A DNA stretch of 64,000 nt, from positions 2,673,972 to 2,737,971 of the forward strand of contig NZ_CP014634.1 of NCBI RefSeq assembly GCF_001586215.1, written 5' to 3'. Below the pieces are notes generated by a model. It ran no database searches. It saw nothing but the letters and a program-made list of their open reading frames with translations, and had not been told where the DNA came from. The DNA is from Corynebacterium simulans (lineage in GTDB: Bacteria; Actinomycetota; Actinomycetes; Mycobacteriales; Mycobacteriaceae). The position numbers and the translations under genes were made by a program. Of this stretch, positions 18,555-28,489 are shown one piece after another (within the stretch, counting starts at the first letter, position 1; every line of letters begins with the position of its first letter).

Positions 18555-19775
18555 GTGAGCCGAAACCAAGAACGAATCGGGCGCTCCATGGAGCCGAAGC
18601 ACGTCAAGCGCCGCCAGCGCGGCCTTGCCGTGGTGGTGGCCTCCGTGGTGCTTATCATCGGCGCCCTGGGATACATCGGCTTCCGCTTGCTTGGAGGAGG
18701 CAGCAGCATGGACTATGAGGGAACCGGCAACGGCACCGTGCAGCTGGTCGAGGTCCCAGAAGGCTCGTCGATGAGCCAGCTCGGCCCGGAGCTCGTGGAA
18801 AAGAACGTGGTCAAGACCGCGGATGCTTTCTCCTCGGCGGCCAACTCCAACCCTCGCGCTGGCAGCATTCAGCCGGGCTTCTACCGCCTGCAGGAGGAGA
18901 TGAATGCAAAGGCGGCGGTTTCTGCGCTGCTCGATGACAAAAACAAGGTCGATCCTTTGGACGTGCAGGGCGGAGCCACGCTTTCCGACGTTAAGGTTGT
19001 CGGCGGCGATGTTCGCTACGGCGTCTACTCGCTGATCGCGCAAGTCTCTGAGCAAGAGGGCGGCTCCGTGACCAAGGAAGAACTGGAGAAGGTCGCGGCG
19101 ACCGTCGATCCGGCCGAGCTTGGCGCGCCCGAATGGGCGCTGGAGAAGATTCGCTCCCGTGGCGAGGACCCGAAGCGCCTTGAGGGTCTTATTGCTCCGG
19201 GCCAGTATGTGGTCGATCCGAACATGGACGCGCAGGCCATCTTGAAGGACTTGATTACTCGTTCTACCGAGCGCTACAACGAGACCGGCATCGTCGACCG
19301 CGCGCAGGCTATGGGCAAGACCCCATACGAGCTGCTGGTTGCAGCATCCTTGGTCGAGCGCGAGTCCCCGGCCGGCGAGTTCGGCAAGGTGGCCCGCGTC
19401 ATCCTGAACCGCCTGGACGAGCCGATGCGTTTGGAGCTGGACTCCACCGTTAACTACGGCCTGCCGGACGTGGAGCTGGCGACTTCCGACGAAGCTCGCG
19501 CCGAGGTAACCCCGTGGAATACTTACGCTAAGGAGGGCCTGCCGGATACCCCGATTGCTTCTCCTTCCGTTGAAGCAATCGACGCCATGGAGCACCCGGA
19601 GGAGGGCAACTGGCTGTTCTTCGCCACAATCGACGCTGATGGCACCACCGTGTTCACCGATAACTACGACGAGCACTTGGCCAACGTCGATAAGGCCATC
19701 AACTCCGGCATTCTCGAGTCCCAGCGCGGCGGCGTGCAGGGTGGCGAGGATTCTGAAGCAAAGCCAGCCGAGTAA
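18555..19775 (+). CDS. mltG: endolytic murein transglycosylase MltG (YceG-like)
   Basis: A 406-residue inner-membrane enzyme that cleaves nascent glycan strands. A basic cytoplasmic tail (KHVKRRQR) precedes one membrane helix (GLAVVVASVVLIIGALGYIG, residues 23-42). A LysM-like region VEVPEGSSMSQLGPELVEKN comes next, then the YceG domain with the catalytic Glu in AASLVERESPAGEF, LELDSTVNYGLPD and GLPDTPIASPSVEAI. The start GTG at 18555 has AGGAG ten bases upstream, inside the end of ruvX; a start at 18513 would lack both features. Its TAA overlaps the aroE ATG (TAATG), so the two are translationally coupled. Confidence 0.93.
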   Translation: MSRNQERIGRSMEPKHVKRRQRGLAVVVASVVLIIGALGYIGFRLLGGGSSMDYEGTGNGTVQLVEVPEGSSMSQLGPELVEKNVVKTADAFSSAANSNPRAGSIQPGFYRLQEEMNAKAAVSALLDDKNKVDPLDVQGGATLSDVKVVGGDVRYGVYSLIAQVSEQEGGSVTKEELEKVAATVDPAELGAPEWALEKIRSRGEDPKRLEGLIAPGQYVVDPNMDAQAILKDLITRSTERYNETGIVDRAQAMGKTPYELLVAASLVERESPAGEFGKVARVILNRLDEPMRLELDSTVNYGLPDVELATSDEARAEVTPWNTYAKEGLPDTPIASPSVEAIDAMEHPEEGNWLFFATIDADGTTVFTDNYDEHLANVDKAINSGILESQRGGVQGGEDSEAKPAE

Positions 19776-20581
19776 TGCCACGCGCGGCGGTTCTAGGTCA
19801 ACCCATCGACCATTCCTTGTCCCCGGTGCTGCATAACGCCGGTTATGCAGCCCTGGGGCTAGAGGACTGGGACTACACCCGCTTTGAGGTCACGGCGGCG
19901 TCGCTGCCGCGCTTTCTCGAGGAAGCGCCTGCTGATTTCCGCGGTTTCTCCGTGACCATGCCGGGCAAGTTCGCCGCCCTTTCTTGCGCCACGGAGCGCA
20001 CTGAACGTGCCGAACTCATTGGCTCTGCGAATACCCTTGTACGCACCGAGCAGGGCTGGCGCGCCGACAACACCGACACCGAGGGCGTCGCCGGTGCGTT
20101 GGCGGTCCTAATGGGGGAAAAGACCGCCCGTCGCGCGCTTCTCATCGGCTCCGGCGGCACCGCCCGCCCCGCGCTTTGGGCCCTGGCGCAGCGCGGTATT
20201 ACCGACGTCACCGTGCTGAACCGCTCTGACCGGCTCGCCGAGCTCGCCCCGCTTGCCGACGCCCTCGGCCTCAAGCTTTATCGCGCCACCTTCGACGATG
20301 ACCTCGCCGCCCTCGCGCGCGCGGCAGAGCTCGTCGTCTCCACGGTTCCCTCCGCGGCCCTCGACGGTCACCTCTTTGACCTAGCCCACGCGCCAGTCCT
20401 CGACGTCATCTACGATCCCTGGCCCACGCCGCTCGTCTCGCATGCGGCCGCCAACGGCTACGCCACGGTGGGCGGCCACGTCATGCTCGCGCATCAAGCT
20501 TTCAGCCAATTCGAGCAATTTACCGGCCATCCCGCGCCACAAGCCGCCATGCGCGCTGCCCTCGATGCAGCCTTGAGCTAG
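19775..20581 (+). CDS. aroE: shikimate dehydrogenase
   Basis: 268 residues; reduces 3-dehydroshikimate to shikimate. Substrate-binding residues are in GQPIDHSLSPVLHNAGYAAL, with the catalytic Lys in TMPGKFAALSC (the usual pattern is P-x-K). The catalytic Asp is in ADNTDTEGVAGAL, and the nucleotide loop is LIGSGGTARPALWAL. GGHVMLAHQAFSQFEQFTG closes the C-terminus. The cofactor arginine patch after the Rossmann loop reads LNRSDR, which suggests NADP+ or a quinate/shikimate variant; this is not decisive. Its ATG shares one base with the mltG stop. Confidence 0.93.
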   Translation: MPRAAVLGQPIDHSLSPVLHNAGYAALGLEDWDYTRFEVTAASLPRFLEEAPADFRGFSVTMPGKFAALSCATERTERAELIGSANTLVRTEQGWRADNTDTEGVAGALAVLMGEKTARRALLIGSGGTARPALWALAQRGITDVTVLNRSDRLAELAPLADALGLKLYRATFDDDLAALARAAELVVSTVPSAALDGHLFDLAHAPVLDVIYDPWPTPLVSHAAANGYATVGGHVMLAHQAFSQFEQFTGHPAPQAAMRAALDAALS

Positions 20582-20592
20582 GCTGTGGCCCC

Positions 20593-20982
20593 ATGGGGGG
20601 AAATCTTTATATCCACGCCTGCATCGCCGCGTGGATAGTCATGCTGTGTATATTCGACATCCGCTATAAACGCCTACCCAATTGGCTTACCCTGCCCGCC
20701 TGCCTTATCTCGCTTTGTATCTTTTCCCCGGCCGGGCTCATCTGGCCGGGGCTCTACCTCGCACTCGCACTATGGCGCGGCGGGGTCGGCGGCGGCGACA
20801 TTAAACTCGCCTTTCCGCTGGGCATGTGGACCGTCCACGAAGCAGGGGTGATGGGGCAGTTGCTGGCGATGATGGGGGCGTCGCTTAGCACTGCGTTATG
20901 GGGCCTTGCCCGCCGCGACGCCGCACCCCCGCACGGGCCCGGAATGCTGCTGGCTGCGGCGGCGTGTGTGATTGCGCTCTAA
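20593..20982 (+). CDS. prepilin peptidase, A24 family, minimal form
   Basis: A 129-residue membrane protein with about four hydrophobic segments. It has the two aspartates of aspartic prepilin peptidases: one in MLCIFDIRYKRLPNWLTLP and the other in GGVGGGDIKLAFPLGMW (GxGD-type motif). The N-terminal methyltransferase half of PilD-like enzymes is absent, as in other minimal TadV-like peptidases. It would cleave Flp/Tad pilin-like leaders at the membrane. No pilin gene is in the window. It sits between aroE and aroC in the same orientation, an arrangement familiar in corynebacteria. Confidence 0.85.
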   Translation: MGGNLYIHACIAAWIVMLCIFDIRYKRLPNWLTLPACLISLCIFSPAGLIWPGLYLALALWRGGVGGGDIKLAFPLGMWTVHEAGVMGQLLAMMGASLSTALWGLARRDAAPPHGPGMLLAAAACVIAL

Positions 20983-21033
20983 GTTCGACCCTAGTGCTAG
21001 CCCGCGTGTGCGCGGCGTGCGATAATAACCCGC

Positions 21034-22245
21034 ATGCTTCGTTGGACTACCGCAGGTGAATCCCACGGCCAGGCGCTCATCGCCATGCTTGAGCACATGC
21101 CGTCCGGGGTACCAGTATTGCAGGATGACATCGCTGCCCAGCTCTCACGCCGCCGCTTAGGCTACGGCCGGGGCGCCCGCATGAAGTTCGAAGCCGACGA
21201 ATTAACTCTCCTTTCTGGCATCCGCCACGGTAAGACTCTGGGCAGCCCGATTGCGATCATGATCGGCAACACCGAGTGGCCAAAGTGGACCACCATCATG
21301 TCACCACACGCGCTGGACATGTCCGACGAGGAGACCGCCAAGGCCATGGCTTCCGGCCGTGGCGCCCCGCTGACCCGCCCGCGGCCGGGCCACGCGGATT
21401 TTGCAGGCATGGTCAAATACGGCCACGACGAGGCGCGTCCGATCTTGGAGCGATCCTCAGCTCGTGAGACCGCCGCGCGCGTGGCCGCCGCCACCATCGC
21501 GCGCAACTTTCTGCGCGAGACCCTAGGCGTGGAGGTTATCTCCCACGTCATCTCCATCGGCGCCTCGGAGCCTTATGCGGGCCCCACACCGACGCACGCG
21601 GATCTCGACGCCATCGATGCTTCACCCGTGCGCGCCTTCGGCGAGGATGCGCAAGCGTCGATGATTTCGGAAATTGAGGCCGCCAAAAAGCAGGGAGATA
21701 CCTTAGGCGGCATTGTCGAGGTCGTTGTCGAAGGCCTGCCCATTGGCCTGGGCTCGCACATCTCCGGCGAGGACCGCCTCGATGCCCAGCTCGCCGCTGC
21801 GCTCATGGGCATTCAGGCCATCAAGGGCGTAGAAGTAGGCGACGGCTTCGAGGAGGCCCGCCGCCGCGGCTCCGAGGCCCACGACGAAATGGTGCGGGAA
21901 GGCGCGGGCGTTACTCGCCTGAGCAACCGCGCCGGCGGCCTCGAAGGCGGCATGACCAACGGCGAGACCCTGCGTCTACGAGCTGCCATGAAGCCGATCT
22001 CCACCGTCCCGCGCGCCCTATGCACCGTGGATATGGCAACCGGCAAGGCGGCCACCGGCATCCACCAGCGTTCCGACGTGTGCGCGGTGCCCGCCGCGGG
22101 CGTGGTCGCCGAAGCCATGGTCGCCCTCGTTCTCGCGCGCGCGGTGCTAGAAAAATTTGGCGGCGATAGCGTCATGGAGACCAAGCGCAATATCGCCGCC
22201 TACAATGAGTATGTTTCCCAGCGTCTTGCTTTTGAACAGGAGTAA
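21034..22245 (+). CDS. aroC: chorismate synthase
   Basis: 403 residues; uses reduced FMN to convert EPSP to chorismate, the last common step of aromatic synthesis. Signatures are the N-terminal [28 protein letters not shown], the central [18 protein letters not shown] with two active-site His, [33 protein letters not shown], and the C-terminal [17 protein letters not shown]. It is full length. It begins the aroC-aroK-aroB-aroQ run, where gaps are only 3-13 bases. Confidence 0.97.
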   Translation: MLRWTTAGESHGQALIAMLEHMPSGVPVLQDDIAAQLSRRRLGYGRGARMKFEADELTLLSGIRHGKTLGSPIAIMIGNTEWPKWTTIMSPHALDMSDEETAKAMASGRGAPLTRPRPGHADFAGMVKYGHDEARPILERSSARETAARVAAATIARNFLRETLGVEVISHVISIGASEPYAGPTPTHADLDAIDASPVRAFGEDAQASMISEIEAAKKQGDTLGGIVEVVVEGLPIGLGSHISGEDRLDAQLAAALMGIQAIKGVEVGDGFEEARRRGSEAHDEMVREGAGVTRLSNRAGGLEGGMTNGETLRLRAAMKPISTVPRALCTVDMATGKAATGIHQRSDVCAVPAAGVVAEAMVALVLARAVLEKFGGDSVMETKRNIAAYNEYVSQRLAFEQE

Positions 22246-22248
22246 GTA

Positions 22249-22785
22249 ATGACCACACCGGTTTCCGTGACTGGTAGCCCGCGTCCCCGCATTGTTCTCA
22301 TCGGGCCACCTGGGGCGGGTAAGTCTTCCATCGGGCGCCGTTTAGCTCATTCCCTCAACTGCGAACACGTCGACTCCGACCAGATGATTGAACAACGCGA
22401 GGGCGCGGCCTGTGGAGAGGTCTTTTCCTCGCTGGGTGAGCCGGCCTTCCGCGAGCTGGAGGCGGAAGTGGTAAAGCAAGCGCTGTGTTCGCGCGGCGTC
22501 GTCAGCCTGGGCGGCGGGGCCGTGCTCGATGAAGGCACCCGCGACCTCCTGGACCGCCACACCGTCATTTTCCTTGACGTTTCCCCGGAGGAGGGCGTTG
22601 CGCGCACGCTTGGCGACGCCAACCGCCCCGTCCTCGCCGCCGCCGACCCCCTGGCGCACTACGCCGTGCTGCTGGAGTTGCGCAGGCCGTACTACGAGCA
22701 GGTCGCCAACTTGAAGGTCCGCACCGATAAGCGCAGCCCACAGCAGGTAGTCGGCGCCATCTTGGGCTTTATCGACACGCTTTAA
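22249..22785 (+). CDS. aroK: shikimate kinase
   Basis: 178 residues; phosphorylates shikimate with ATP. Walker A is [16 protein letters not shown], shikimate contacts are in [12 protein letters not shown], the lid-adjacent [11 protein letters not shown] is present, and Walker B-like [10 protein letters not shown] follows. The start is ATG at 22249, three bases after the aroC stop, with an AGGAG inside the aroC end. It has a short N-terminal tail of about ten residues before the P-loop strand. Confidence 0.96.
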   Translation: MTTPVSVTGSPRPRIVLIGPPGAGKSSIGRRLAHSLNCEHVDSDQMIEQREGAACGEVFSSLGEPAFRELEAEVVKQALCSRGVVSLGGGAVLDEGTRDLLDRHTVIFLDVSPEEGVARTLGDANRPVLAAADPLAHYAVLLELRRPYYEQVANLKVRTDKRSPQQVVGAILGFIDTL

Positions 22786-22798
22786 GAAAAGAGTATTC

Positions 22799-23869
22799 AT
22801 GACCACGATTCCAGTTTCAGGCCCTAGCCCTTATGAGGTCACCGTCGGCGCGGGTTTGACCGCAGCCATCGCAAACCGGCTTAGCACAACCGGCGCGGGC
22901 CAAGTGGGGATCGTGTTCCAGCCTGCCGTCGCGGCCGTCGCTCGTCAGCTTGCCGCGGAGGCTGCCGCGCGCAACGTCGTGGTTACCCTGCTGCCCATTC
23001 CCGATGCCGAGGCCGCCAAGCGCCTCGACGTCGTGGGTGGTCTGTGGGACAGCCTTGGCGAGGCAAACTTCAGTCGCCGCGACGCCATCGTGGGACTCGG
23101 AGGGGGAGCGGCCACCGATCTCGCGGGGTTCCTTGCCGCGACGTGGATGCGCGGCATTAAGGTCATCCAGGTGCCCACCACGTTGCTGGCGATGGTAGAC
23201 GCCGCCGTCGGCGGCAAAACAGGCATTAACACCGCTGCCGGCAAGAACTTGGTCGGGGCATTCCACGAGCCCGATTCCGTCTTCGTGGACTTGGACCGCC
23301 TGCACACCCTGCCAGAGGATGAAATTGTCGCCGGGTCGGCGGAGATCGTCAAGACCGGTTTCATCCACGATCCAGTCATCATCTCGCGTTACCTCGCAGA
23401 TCCCGCCGCCTGCCTCGACCCGCTTAGCGGTCTGCCCGAGCTTATCGAGCGCTCCATCGCGGTCAAGGCCCGCGTGGTGGGCGAGGACCTCAAAGAGGCC
23501 GGCCTGCGCGAGACCCTCAACTATGGACACACGTTCGGCCACGCCATCGAGCTGCGCGAGGACTACACCTGGCGTCACGGCCGCGCTGTGGCCGTGGGCA
23601 TGATGTTCGTCGCCAACCTAGCCCACGCCCGCGGGCTTATCGACGCCGCCGTTTTGGACACCCACACCCAGATCCTGCGCTCGCTCGGCCTGCCCACCAC
23701 CTACGAAGCAGGTCACTTCGACGAGCTTTACCAGGCCATGACGAGGGATAAGAAAAACCGCGGGGGTGCTATTCGTTTCGTAGCCCTCACCGGCATCGGC
23801 GAGACCACCCGCATCGAAGATGCCACCGAGGCCGAATTGCGCGCGGCCTATGCATCCATTTCCCACTAG
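22799..23869 (+). CDS. aroB: 3-dehydroquinate synthase
   Basis: 356 residues; converts DAHP to 3-dehydroquinate using NAD+ and a divalent metal. Recognisable elements are [19 protein letters not shown] (nucleotide site), [21 protein letters not shown], the metal ligand Glu in [12 protein letters not shown], and the metal His residues in [11 protein letters not shown] and [11 protein letters not shown]. It is complete. Lies 13 bases after aroK and 12 bases before aroQ. Confidence 0.97.
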   Translation: MTTIPVSGPSPYEVTVGAGLTAAIANRLSTTGAGQVGIVFQPAVAAVARQLAAEAAARNVVVTLLPIPDAEAAKRLDVVGGLWDSLGEANFSRRDAIVGLGGGAATDLAGFLAATWMRGIKVIQVPTTLLAMVDAAVGGKTGINTAAGKNLVGAFHEPDSVFVDLDRLHTLPEDEIVAGSAEIVKTGFIHDPVIISRYLADPAACLDPLSGLPELIERSIAVKARVVGEDLKEAGLRETLNYGHTFGHAIELREDYTWRHGRAVAVGMMFVANLAHARGLIDAAVLDTHTQILRSLGLPTTYEAGHFDELYQAMTRDKKNRGGAIRFVALTGIGETTRIEDATEAELRAAYASISH

Positions 23870-23881
23870 TTCGGAGCAGAC

Positions 23882-24307
23882 ATGAAGATTTTGGTTCTCA
23901 ACGGCCCCAACCTAAACCGCCTGGGCAAGCGGCAGCCGGAAGTGTATGGAACGACGAGTCTCGCGGACGTCGAAAAGCGCATGCGTGCGGCCGCAGGTGA
24001 GGCAGAGCTGGAGTTCTACCAGTCCAATCACGAAGGCGAGCTCATCGATAAGGTCCACGAGGCTGCCGACGCCGACTGGCCCGTCATCATCAACCCTGGC
24101 GGCTTTACGCATACTTCAGTCGCGCTGCGCGACGCCCTTGCTGAGGTGGCCGACGGCGCCGGCTTCGTCGAGGTGCATATCTCCAACGTGCACGCGCGCG
24201 AGCCGTTCCGCCAGCATTCTTATTTAAGCCCGATCGCGCGCGGGGTTATCGCCGGATTGGGTATCTACGGCTACGAGGCCGCACTCGGTTATTTTCTCAA
24301 CGATTAG
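23882..24307 (+). CDS. aroQ: 3-dehydroquinate dehydratase, type II
   Basis: 141 residues of the small dodecameric type II enzyme. Features are [17 protein letters not shown] (with the catalytic Tyr and the flexible loop Arg), [17 protein letters not shown] (catalytic Asn and substrate loop), and [19 protein letters not shown] with the active-site His. The start is ATG at 23882 with GGAGC upstream. It is the last shikimate gene of the operon. Confidence 0.97.
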   Translation: MKILVLNGPNLNRLGKRQPEVYGTTSLADVEKRMRAAAGEAELEFYQSNHEGELIDKVHEAADADWPVIINPGGFTHTSVALRDALAEVADGAGFVEVHISNVHAREPFRQHSYLSPIARGVIAGLGIYGYEAALGYFLND

Positions 24308-24370
24308 CCCCAAACCCGCGGGTGGTGGGCGTTATCATGGGTTGACCGTCAAGAAGAAAAGGATTAACGC

Positions 24371-25462
24371 ATGACACTCGCTGATACCCGCTTTAGTGAC
24401 CGCCGCCGCAAGCTCGCTGCAGAGGTAGCCGGCATGCGCATCGACGCCGTCTTGGTAACCCACCTGGTGCATGTGCGCTACCTTTCCGGCTTCTCCGGCT
24501 CCAACGGTGGCCTGCTGCTGCGCAAGGACCTCTCGGCGCTGATGGCAACCGATGGCCGCTATACCACCCAGATTGCAGAAGAAGTCCCAGACCTCGAAGC
24601 AGTCTTGGGCCGCCCGGTGGGTCCGGCGTTGCTCAGGCGCCTCGAGGGACCACTGCGCGTGGCCTTTGAGGCCGATTATGTCTCCGTATCTGAGTTCAAG
24701 GCCTTGGAAGAGGCAGCTCCTGAGGGAGTGGAGCTGGTTCCGATGAGCGGAGTCATCGAAGACATTCGCCTGGTGAAGGACCCACAGGAGCTGGAGCGCC
24801 TCGAACACATCGCGGCGCTGGCCAACGAAGCGCTGGAGGGCTTGGTTGCTGCCGGCGAGGTAGCAGTGGGGCGCACTGAGCGCCAGATCGCGGCAGACCT
24901 GGAATACCGCATGCGCAAGCTGGGTTCTGAGCGCGTGAGCTTTGATACCATCGTCGCCTCCGGCCCGAATTCCGCAAAGCCGCACCACGGCGCCGACGAT
25001 CGTGTACTGGTCTCCGGCGACCTCGTCACCATCGACTTCGGCGCGCACCTGCGTGGCTTTAACTCCGATTGCACCCGTACCTTCGCGGTCGGGGAGCCGA
25101 ACGAGTTCTCCCGCGAGATTTACGATATCGTCCTGCGCGCCCAAGAGGCTGGTGTCAAGGCGGCGGTGCCAGGGGCCAAGCTTGTCGACGTCGACGCTGC
25201 CTGCCGCGACATCATCACCGAGGCCGGCTACGGCGAGTACTTCGTGCACTCCACCGGCCACGGCATCGGCCTTGACGTACACGAGGGCCCGGCTGCTGCG
25301 CAAACGGGTAAGGGCGAGCTTGCCGAGGGCATGACCCTTACCATCGAGCCGGGCATCTACGTGCCGGGCAAGGGCGGAGTGCGCATCGAGGATACGCTTA
25401 TCATCACCTCCGGCGCGCCGAAGATCATCACTGCATTTCCGAAGGACTTGCAGGTTCTATAA
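24371..25462 (+). CDS. Xaa-Pro aminopeptidase/dipeptidase (M24B)
   Basis: A 363-residue dimetal peptidase of the PepP/PepQ group. The N-terminal creatinase-like domain spans about residues 1-125. The pita-bread domain has the metal ligands: Asp in VTIDFGAHLRGFNSDCTRTF (two Asp), His in STGHGIGLDVHEGP, Glu in LTIEPGIYVPGKG, and Glu in VRIEDTLII. It cleaves the bond N-terminal to proline. Corynebacterial annotations often call it pepQ or pepP; the sequence alone does not separate the two. It precedes efp, a translation factor needed for polyproline stretches. Confidence 0.92.
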   Translation: MTLADTRFSDRRRKLAAEVAGMRIDAVLVTHLVHVRYLSGFSGSNGGLLLRKDLSALMATDGRYTTQIAEEVPDLEAVLGRPVGPALLRRLEGPLRVAFEADYVSVSEFKALEEAAPEGVELVPMSGVIEDIRLVKDPQELERLEHIAALANEALEGLVAAGEVAVGRTERQIAADLEYRMRKLGSERVSFDTIVASGPNSAKPHHGADDRVLVSGDLVTIDFGAHLRGFNSDCTRTFAVGEPNEFSREIYDIVLRAQEAGVKAAVPGAKLVDVDAACRDIITEAGYGEYFVHSTGHGIGLDVHEGPAAAQTGKGELAEGMTLTIEPGIYVPGKGGVRIEDTLIITSGAPKIITAFPKDLQVL

Positions 25463-25544
25463 TTTGGCCCTGTTATGCTGGCAAACCTGCATAAGGTATG
25501 CTGGAACACTGTTTTCACCACTATTTTTACTGGGAGTTTGATCC

Positions 25545-26108
25545 ATGGCTGATACCACCGATTTCAAGAACGGACTCGTTCTCAAGATTGACAACAAGCT
25601 GCAGCAGATCGTCGAGTTCCAGCACGTTAAGCCGGGCAAGGGCCCTGCATTCGTGCGTACCAAACTCAAGGACGTCGTCTCCGGAAAGGTCACCGATAAG
25701 ACCTTCAACGCTGGCGTCAAGGTGGAGACCGCAACGGTAGATCGTCGCGACATGACTTACCTGTACAACGATGGCCAGAATTTCGTTGTCATGGACGATA
25801 AGACCTTCGAGCAGTTCGAGCTGCCTTTCGACAAGTTCGGTGAGGCCGGCAAGTTCCTGCTGGAGAACATGCGTGTGCAGGTCTCCTTCCACGACGGCGA
25901 GGCTCTTTTCGGCGAGCTGCCTATCTCCGTTGACCTGAAGGTTGAGCACACCGAGCCAGGCCTGCAGGGCGATCGCTCCAACGGCGGCACCAAGCCAGCT
26001 ACCCTCGAGACCGGCGCCGAGATCCAGGTACCGCTGTTTATTGAGATCGGCAACGTCCTCAAGATCGATACCCGCACCGGCGAGTACCTCTCCCGCGTCA
26101 ACAACTAG
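25545..26108 (+). CDS. efp: translation elongation factor EF-P
   Basis: 187 residues; enters the ribosomal E site to rescue polyproline-stalled ribosomes. The KOW-like domain I carries the functional loop KPGKGPAF with Lys32 at the tip. This palindromic PGKGP loop is the actinobacterial type reported to work without lysine modification, and no epmAB or deoxyhypusine-type genes are seen in this window. Two OB domains follow ([13 protein letters not shown] and the C-terminal [20 protein letters not shown]). The start ATG at 25545 has GGGAG upstream. nusB starts eight bases after its stop. Confidence 0.97.
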   Translation: MADTTDFKNGLVLKIDNKLQQIVEFQHVKPGKGPAFVRTKLKDVVSGKVTDKTFNAGVKVETATVDRRDMTYLYNDGQNFVVMDDKTFEQFELPFDKFGEAGKFLLENMRVQVSFHDGEALFGELPISVDLKVEHTEPGLQGDRSNGGTKPATLETGAEIQVPLFIEIGNVLKIDTRTGEYLSRVNN

Positions 26109-26116
26109 GGCGCAAC

Positions 26117-26596
26117 GTGTCTGAGCAAAAAGACATCAACTACAAGCGCCACACGGCGCGCTACCGCGCGCGCCGCCGCGCCGCGGACATTCTGTACGAG
26201 GCAGAAAACCGCGACGTCGATCCCGTAAGCATCATCGAGGACCGCGTCCAACTGGCCCGCGAGGACGCCAACGGCGTCGCCCCGGTTGCCGAGTACACTC
26301 AGGTCATCGTCAAGGGCGCGGCCGAAGAGCTCGACGCCATCGACGAGACCATCGAGCGTTACCTTTCTTCTGAGTGGGAGCTGCACCGTATCCCGGCCGT
26401 CGACCGCGCAATTATGCGCGTGGCCGTGTGGGAGATTCTTTTCAACGAGGATGTCCCGAACGCAACCGCACTCGTGGAGGGCGTGGAGCTAGCCTCCGAG
26501 TACTCCAATCATCAGGCACCGCCGTATATTCACGCCGTGCTTGACGACGTCATCCAAGCCCAGTCCGCAGACAACCCCATGTCAGAGGAACATTAG
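26117..26596 (+). CDS. nusB: transcription antitermination factor NusB
   Basis: A 159-residue all-helical RNA-binding protein that joins NusE/S10 in rRNA antitermination. It has the Arg-rich N-terminus [44 protein letters not shown], and [16 protein letters not shown]. The start is GTG at 26117, eight bases after efp. A terminator downstream closes the long operon. Confidence 0.95.
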   Translation: MSEQKDINYKRHTARYRARRRAADILYEAENRDVDPVSIIEDRVQLAREDANGVAPVAEYTQVIVKGAAEELDAIDETIERYLSSEWELHRIPAVDRAIMRVAVWEILFNEDVPNATALVEGVELASEYSNHQAPPYIHAVLDDVIQAQSADNPMSEEH

Positions 26597-26606
26597 GCAC
26601 GCCAAC

Positions 26607-26639
26607 AAGCGCTGTTCCCCTTAAGGAGCAGCGCTTTTG
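26607..26639 (+). terminator. nusB/aro-operon terminator
   Basis: AAGCGCTGTTCC (26607-26618) pairs with GGAGCAGCGCTT (26625-26636) over 12 positions with one wobble. TTTTGCGCGTTTTT follows. Confidence 0.85.
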
Positions 26640-26646
26640 CGCGTTT

Positions 26647-27636
26647 TTAGCAGCGCCCGCGGTGCCAAGTGACCACACCATCGATGCGGTCTAGCCTCCC
26701 GCGGCCTGGCGGGGCGTTCGGGTCGTCTTGGTTAACCCCGTTGTGGTAGCCACAGCAGGTGGTCAGATTCGCCATGTTGGTCTCGCCGCCTAAGCGCCAG
26801 GGGTGCATGTGGTGGACCTGGGCTTCATCGGCGCCGATGTTGCATTCCGGCCACGGGCACGTCGGATTTTCCGCAGCCGCCATAAGTCGCTGCTTCGAGC
26901 TGGCGTGCCTTTGTGCGCGGTATAGGTTCACCGGGCCTTCCACCGGGTGGATGAGCGTAAACAGCTCGCCGAGGCCGGCGTCGGCAAGCACGCGCTCCAG
27001 GTAATCTTTTCCAGTCATGGTGGCGCCGTTGGTCAGCCGCAGGGTGATCTCGTCGCCCGTGCCGTGCAGGACGTCGATAAACTCCGGCAGGCGCACGATG
27101 ACGTTGGTGCGCGGCGTCGGGCGCTGTGCAGCCTTCACGCCGCCGTAGAGAAGGCCGGCCAGTTGCTCCACAGGCTTGGACTTATCCAAGCGCGCCCACA
27201 AGTCCGCAATCATGTCGCTGGGGCCGGTAATGGCGAGCGTCCACGCTTTGCGACGTCGATACAACCGCGCCCCAGCACGCGGCCCCCGTGCCGGCCTGCG
27301 GGTCAGCCGGCGCGCCTGCTTTTCGATGTCGCTGGCGGGCGCCTGCAGCGCGCAGAGTTTCTCGCGCAGCCGCCACGCTTCGGCCTGGTTGGCCGCCTTG
27401 GCGGCGTAGCGTTCGATGATTTTTAGCACCGGCAGACTGTGCGTGGACTCGCGGGCCGTGCGCTGTTTGGCGCTAAATTTGGTCGGACCGAAGTAGGTGT
27501 GCGCCAAGCGGGCGAGCATGCGGGCCTCGGTATCCGGGGCGCCGAGGGCTTCTAATCGCGCGGCAGACATGCCTTGGGCCCCGGCGATGATATCCATGCC
27601 GGGGCGCAGTGCGTCAAGGTATGCCTGAAGAGTCAT
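26647..27636 (-). CDS. HNH endonuclease-motif protein
   Basis: 329 residues with a basic helical middle (RRLTRRPARGPRAGARLYRRR) and a C-terminal HNH domain. Zinc and catalytic residues are in CPWPECNIGADEAQVHHMHPW (two Cys and HH), followed by LGGETNMANLTTCCGYHNGVNQ. These belong to the large actinobacterial group of HNH proteins, many with an N-terminal DUF222 region, whose role is unknown. Many copies per genome are common in corynebacteria. It is a lone minus-strand gene between the nusB terminator and the ABC operon. No toxin-immunity partner is visible. Confidence 0.85.
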   Translation of the reverse strand: MTLQAYLDALRPGMDIIAGAQGMSAARLEALGAPDTEARMLARLAHTYFGPTKFSAKQRTARESTHSLPVLKIIERYAAKAANQAEAWRLREKLCALQAPASDIEKQARRLTRRPARGPRAGARLYRRRKAWTLAITGPSDMIADLWARLDKSKPVEQLAGLLYGGVKAAQRPTPRTNVIVRLPEFIDVLHGTGDEITLRLTNGATMTGKDYLERVLADAGLGELFTLIHPVEGPVNLYRAQRHASSKQRLMAAAENPTCPWPECNIGADEAQVHHMHPWRLGGETNMANLTTCCGYHNGVNQDDPNAPPGRGRLDRIDGVVTWHRGRC

Positions 27637-27724
27637 GCCTTAAACGCTAGGAGCGCTAGTCACCCGAGTGCTAGCCCTAACTTCTTTTTCGGGCTAAATC
27701 TGTGGATAACTCATCGTAAGCTCG

Positions 27725-28489
27725 CTATAGCAGCGAGGAGAGGAATTCCTTGGTTCGCGGGTGCTGCGGATCATCGATGACCTGCTGCGGAGTGCCAGAT
27801 TCGATGACTTGGCCGCCGTCCATGAAGAAAATCTTGTCGGCGACTTCTCGGGCAAATCCCATCTCGTGGGTGACCACCAGCATGGTCATTCCACCCGCAG
27901 CGAGTTCCTTCATCACGCGTAATACCTCGCCGACGAGTTCGGGATCGAGTGCGGAGGTCGGCTCGTCGAAAAGCATCAGCTTCGGCTCCATCGCCACCGC
28001 CCGCGCGATGGCTACGCGCTGTTGCTGGCCGCCCGAAAGCTGCACCGGATAGGCATCCGCCTTGTGCGCAAGGCCTACCTGTTCGAGCAGCTCCATCGCG
28101 CGTTTCTTTGCCTTTTCCACCGGCTGCTTTTTCACGTTCACCGGCGCCTCAATGATGTTTTCGAGCACCGTCCGGTGGGCGAAAAGGTTAAATTGCTGGA
28201 ACACCATGCCGATATCGGTGCGCTGGGCGGCGGCCTGCTTTTCCGTAATCTCGTAGAGGACTCCGTCGCGCTCGCGGTAACCAATCAGGTCCCCGTCGAC
28301 GTATAGTCGGCCCGCCGTGACCTTTTCTAGGTGATTGCAGCAGCGCAAAAACGTCGACTTGCCCGAGCCTGAAGGCCCCAACAGGCAGGCGACCTCGCCC
28401 GGCATGACGTCGAGAGTAATACCTTTCAACACTTCCAAACTGCCGAAGGACTTGTGCACATTTTGTGCGGAAATCATTGGCGTAGCCAT
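27725..28489 (-). CDS. amino-acid ABC transporter ATP-binding protein
   Basis: 254 residues, the nucleotide-binding subunit of a polar amino-acid uptake system. Walker A is [15 protein letters not shown], the Q-loop is [15 protein letters not shown], the signature is [14 protein letters not shown], Walker B is [14 protein letters not shown], and the switch His is in VVTHEMGFA. The closest named families are GlnQ/GluA/ArtP. The ATG shares a base with the permease stop (minus-strand TAATG), so translation is coupled. It is the last gene of a four-gene minus-strand operon. Confidence 0.94.
   Translation of the reverse strand: MATPMISAQNVHKSFGSLEVLKGITLDVMPGEVACLLGPSGSGKSTFLRCCNHLEKVTAGRLYVDGDLIGYRERDGVLYEITEKQAAAQRTDIGMVFQQFNLFAHRTVLENIIEAPVNVKKQPVEKAKKRAMELLEQVGLAHKADAYPVQLSGGQQQRVAIARAVAMEPKLMLFDEPTSALDPELVGEVLRVMKELAAGGMTMLVVTHEMGFAREVADKIFFMDGGQVIESGTPQQVIDDPQHPRTKEFLSSLL

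Noticed and set aside
18441..19781. 446-codon minus-strand open frame opposite mltG
   Set aside because: Shadow of mltG and ruvX codons; no motif, and the plus-strand genes are unambiguous.
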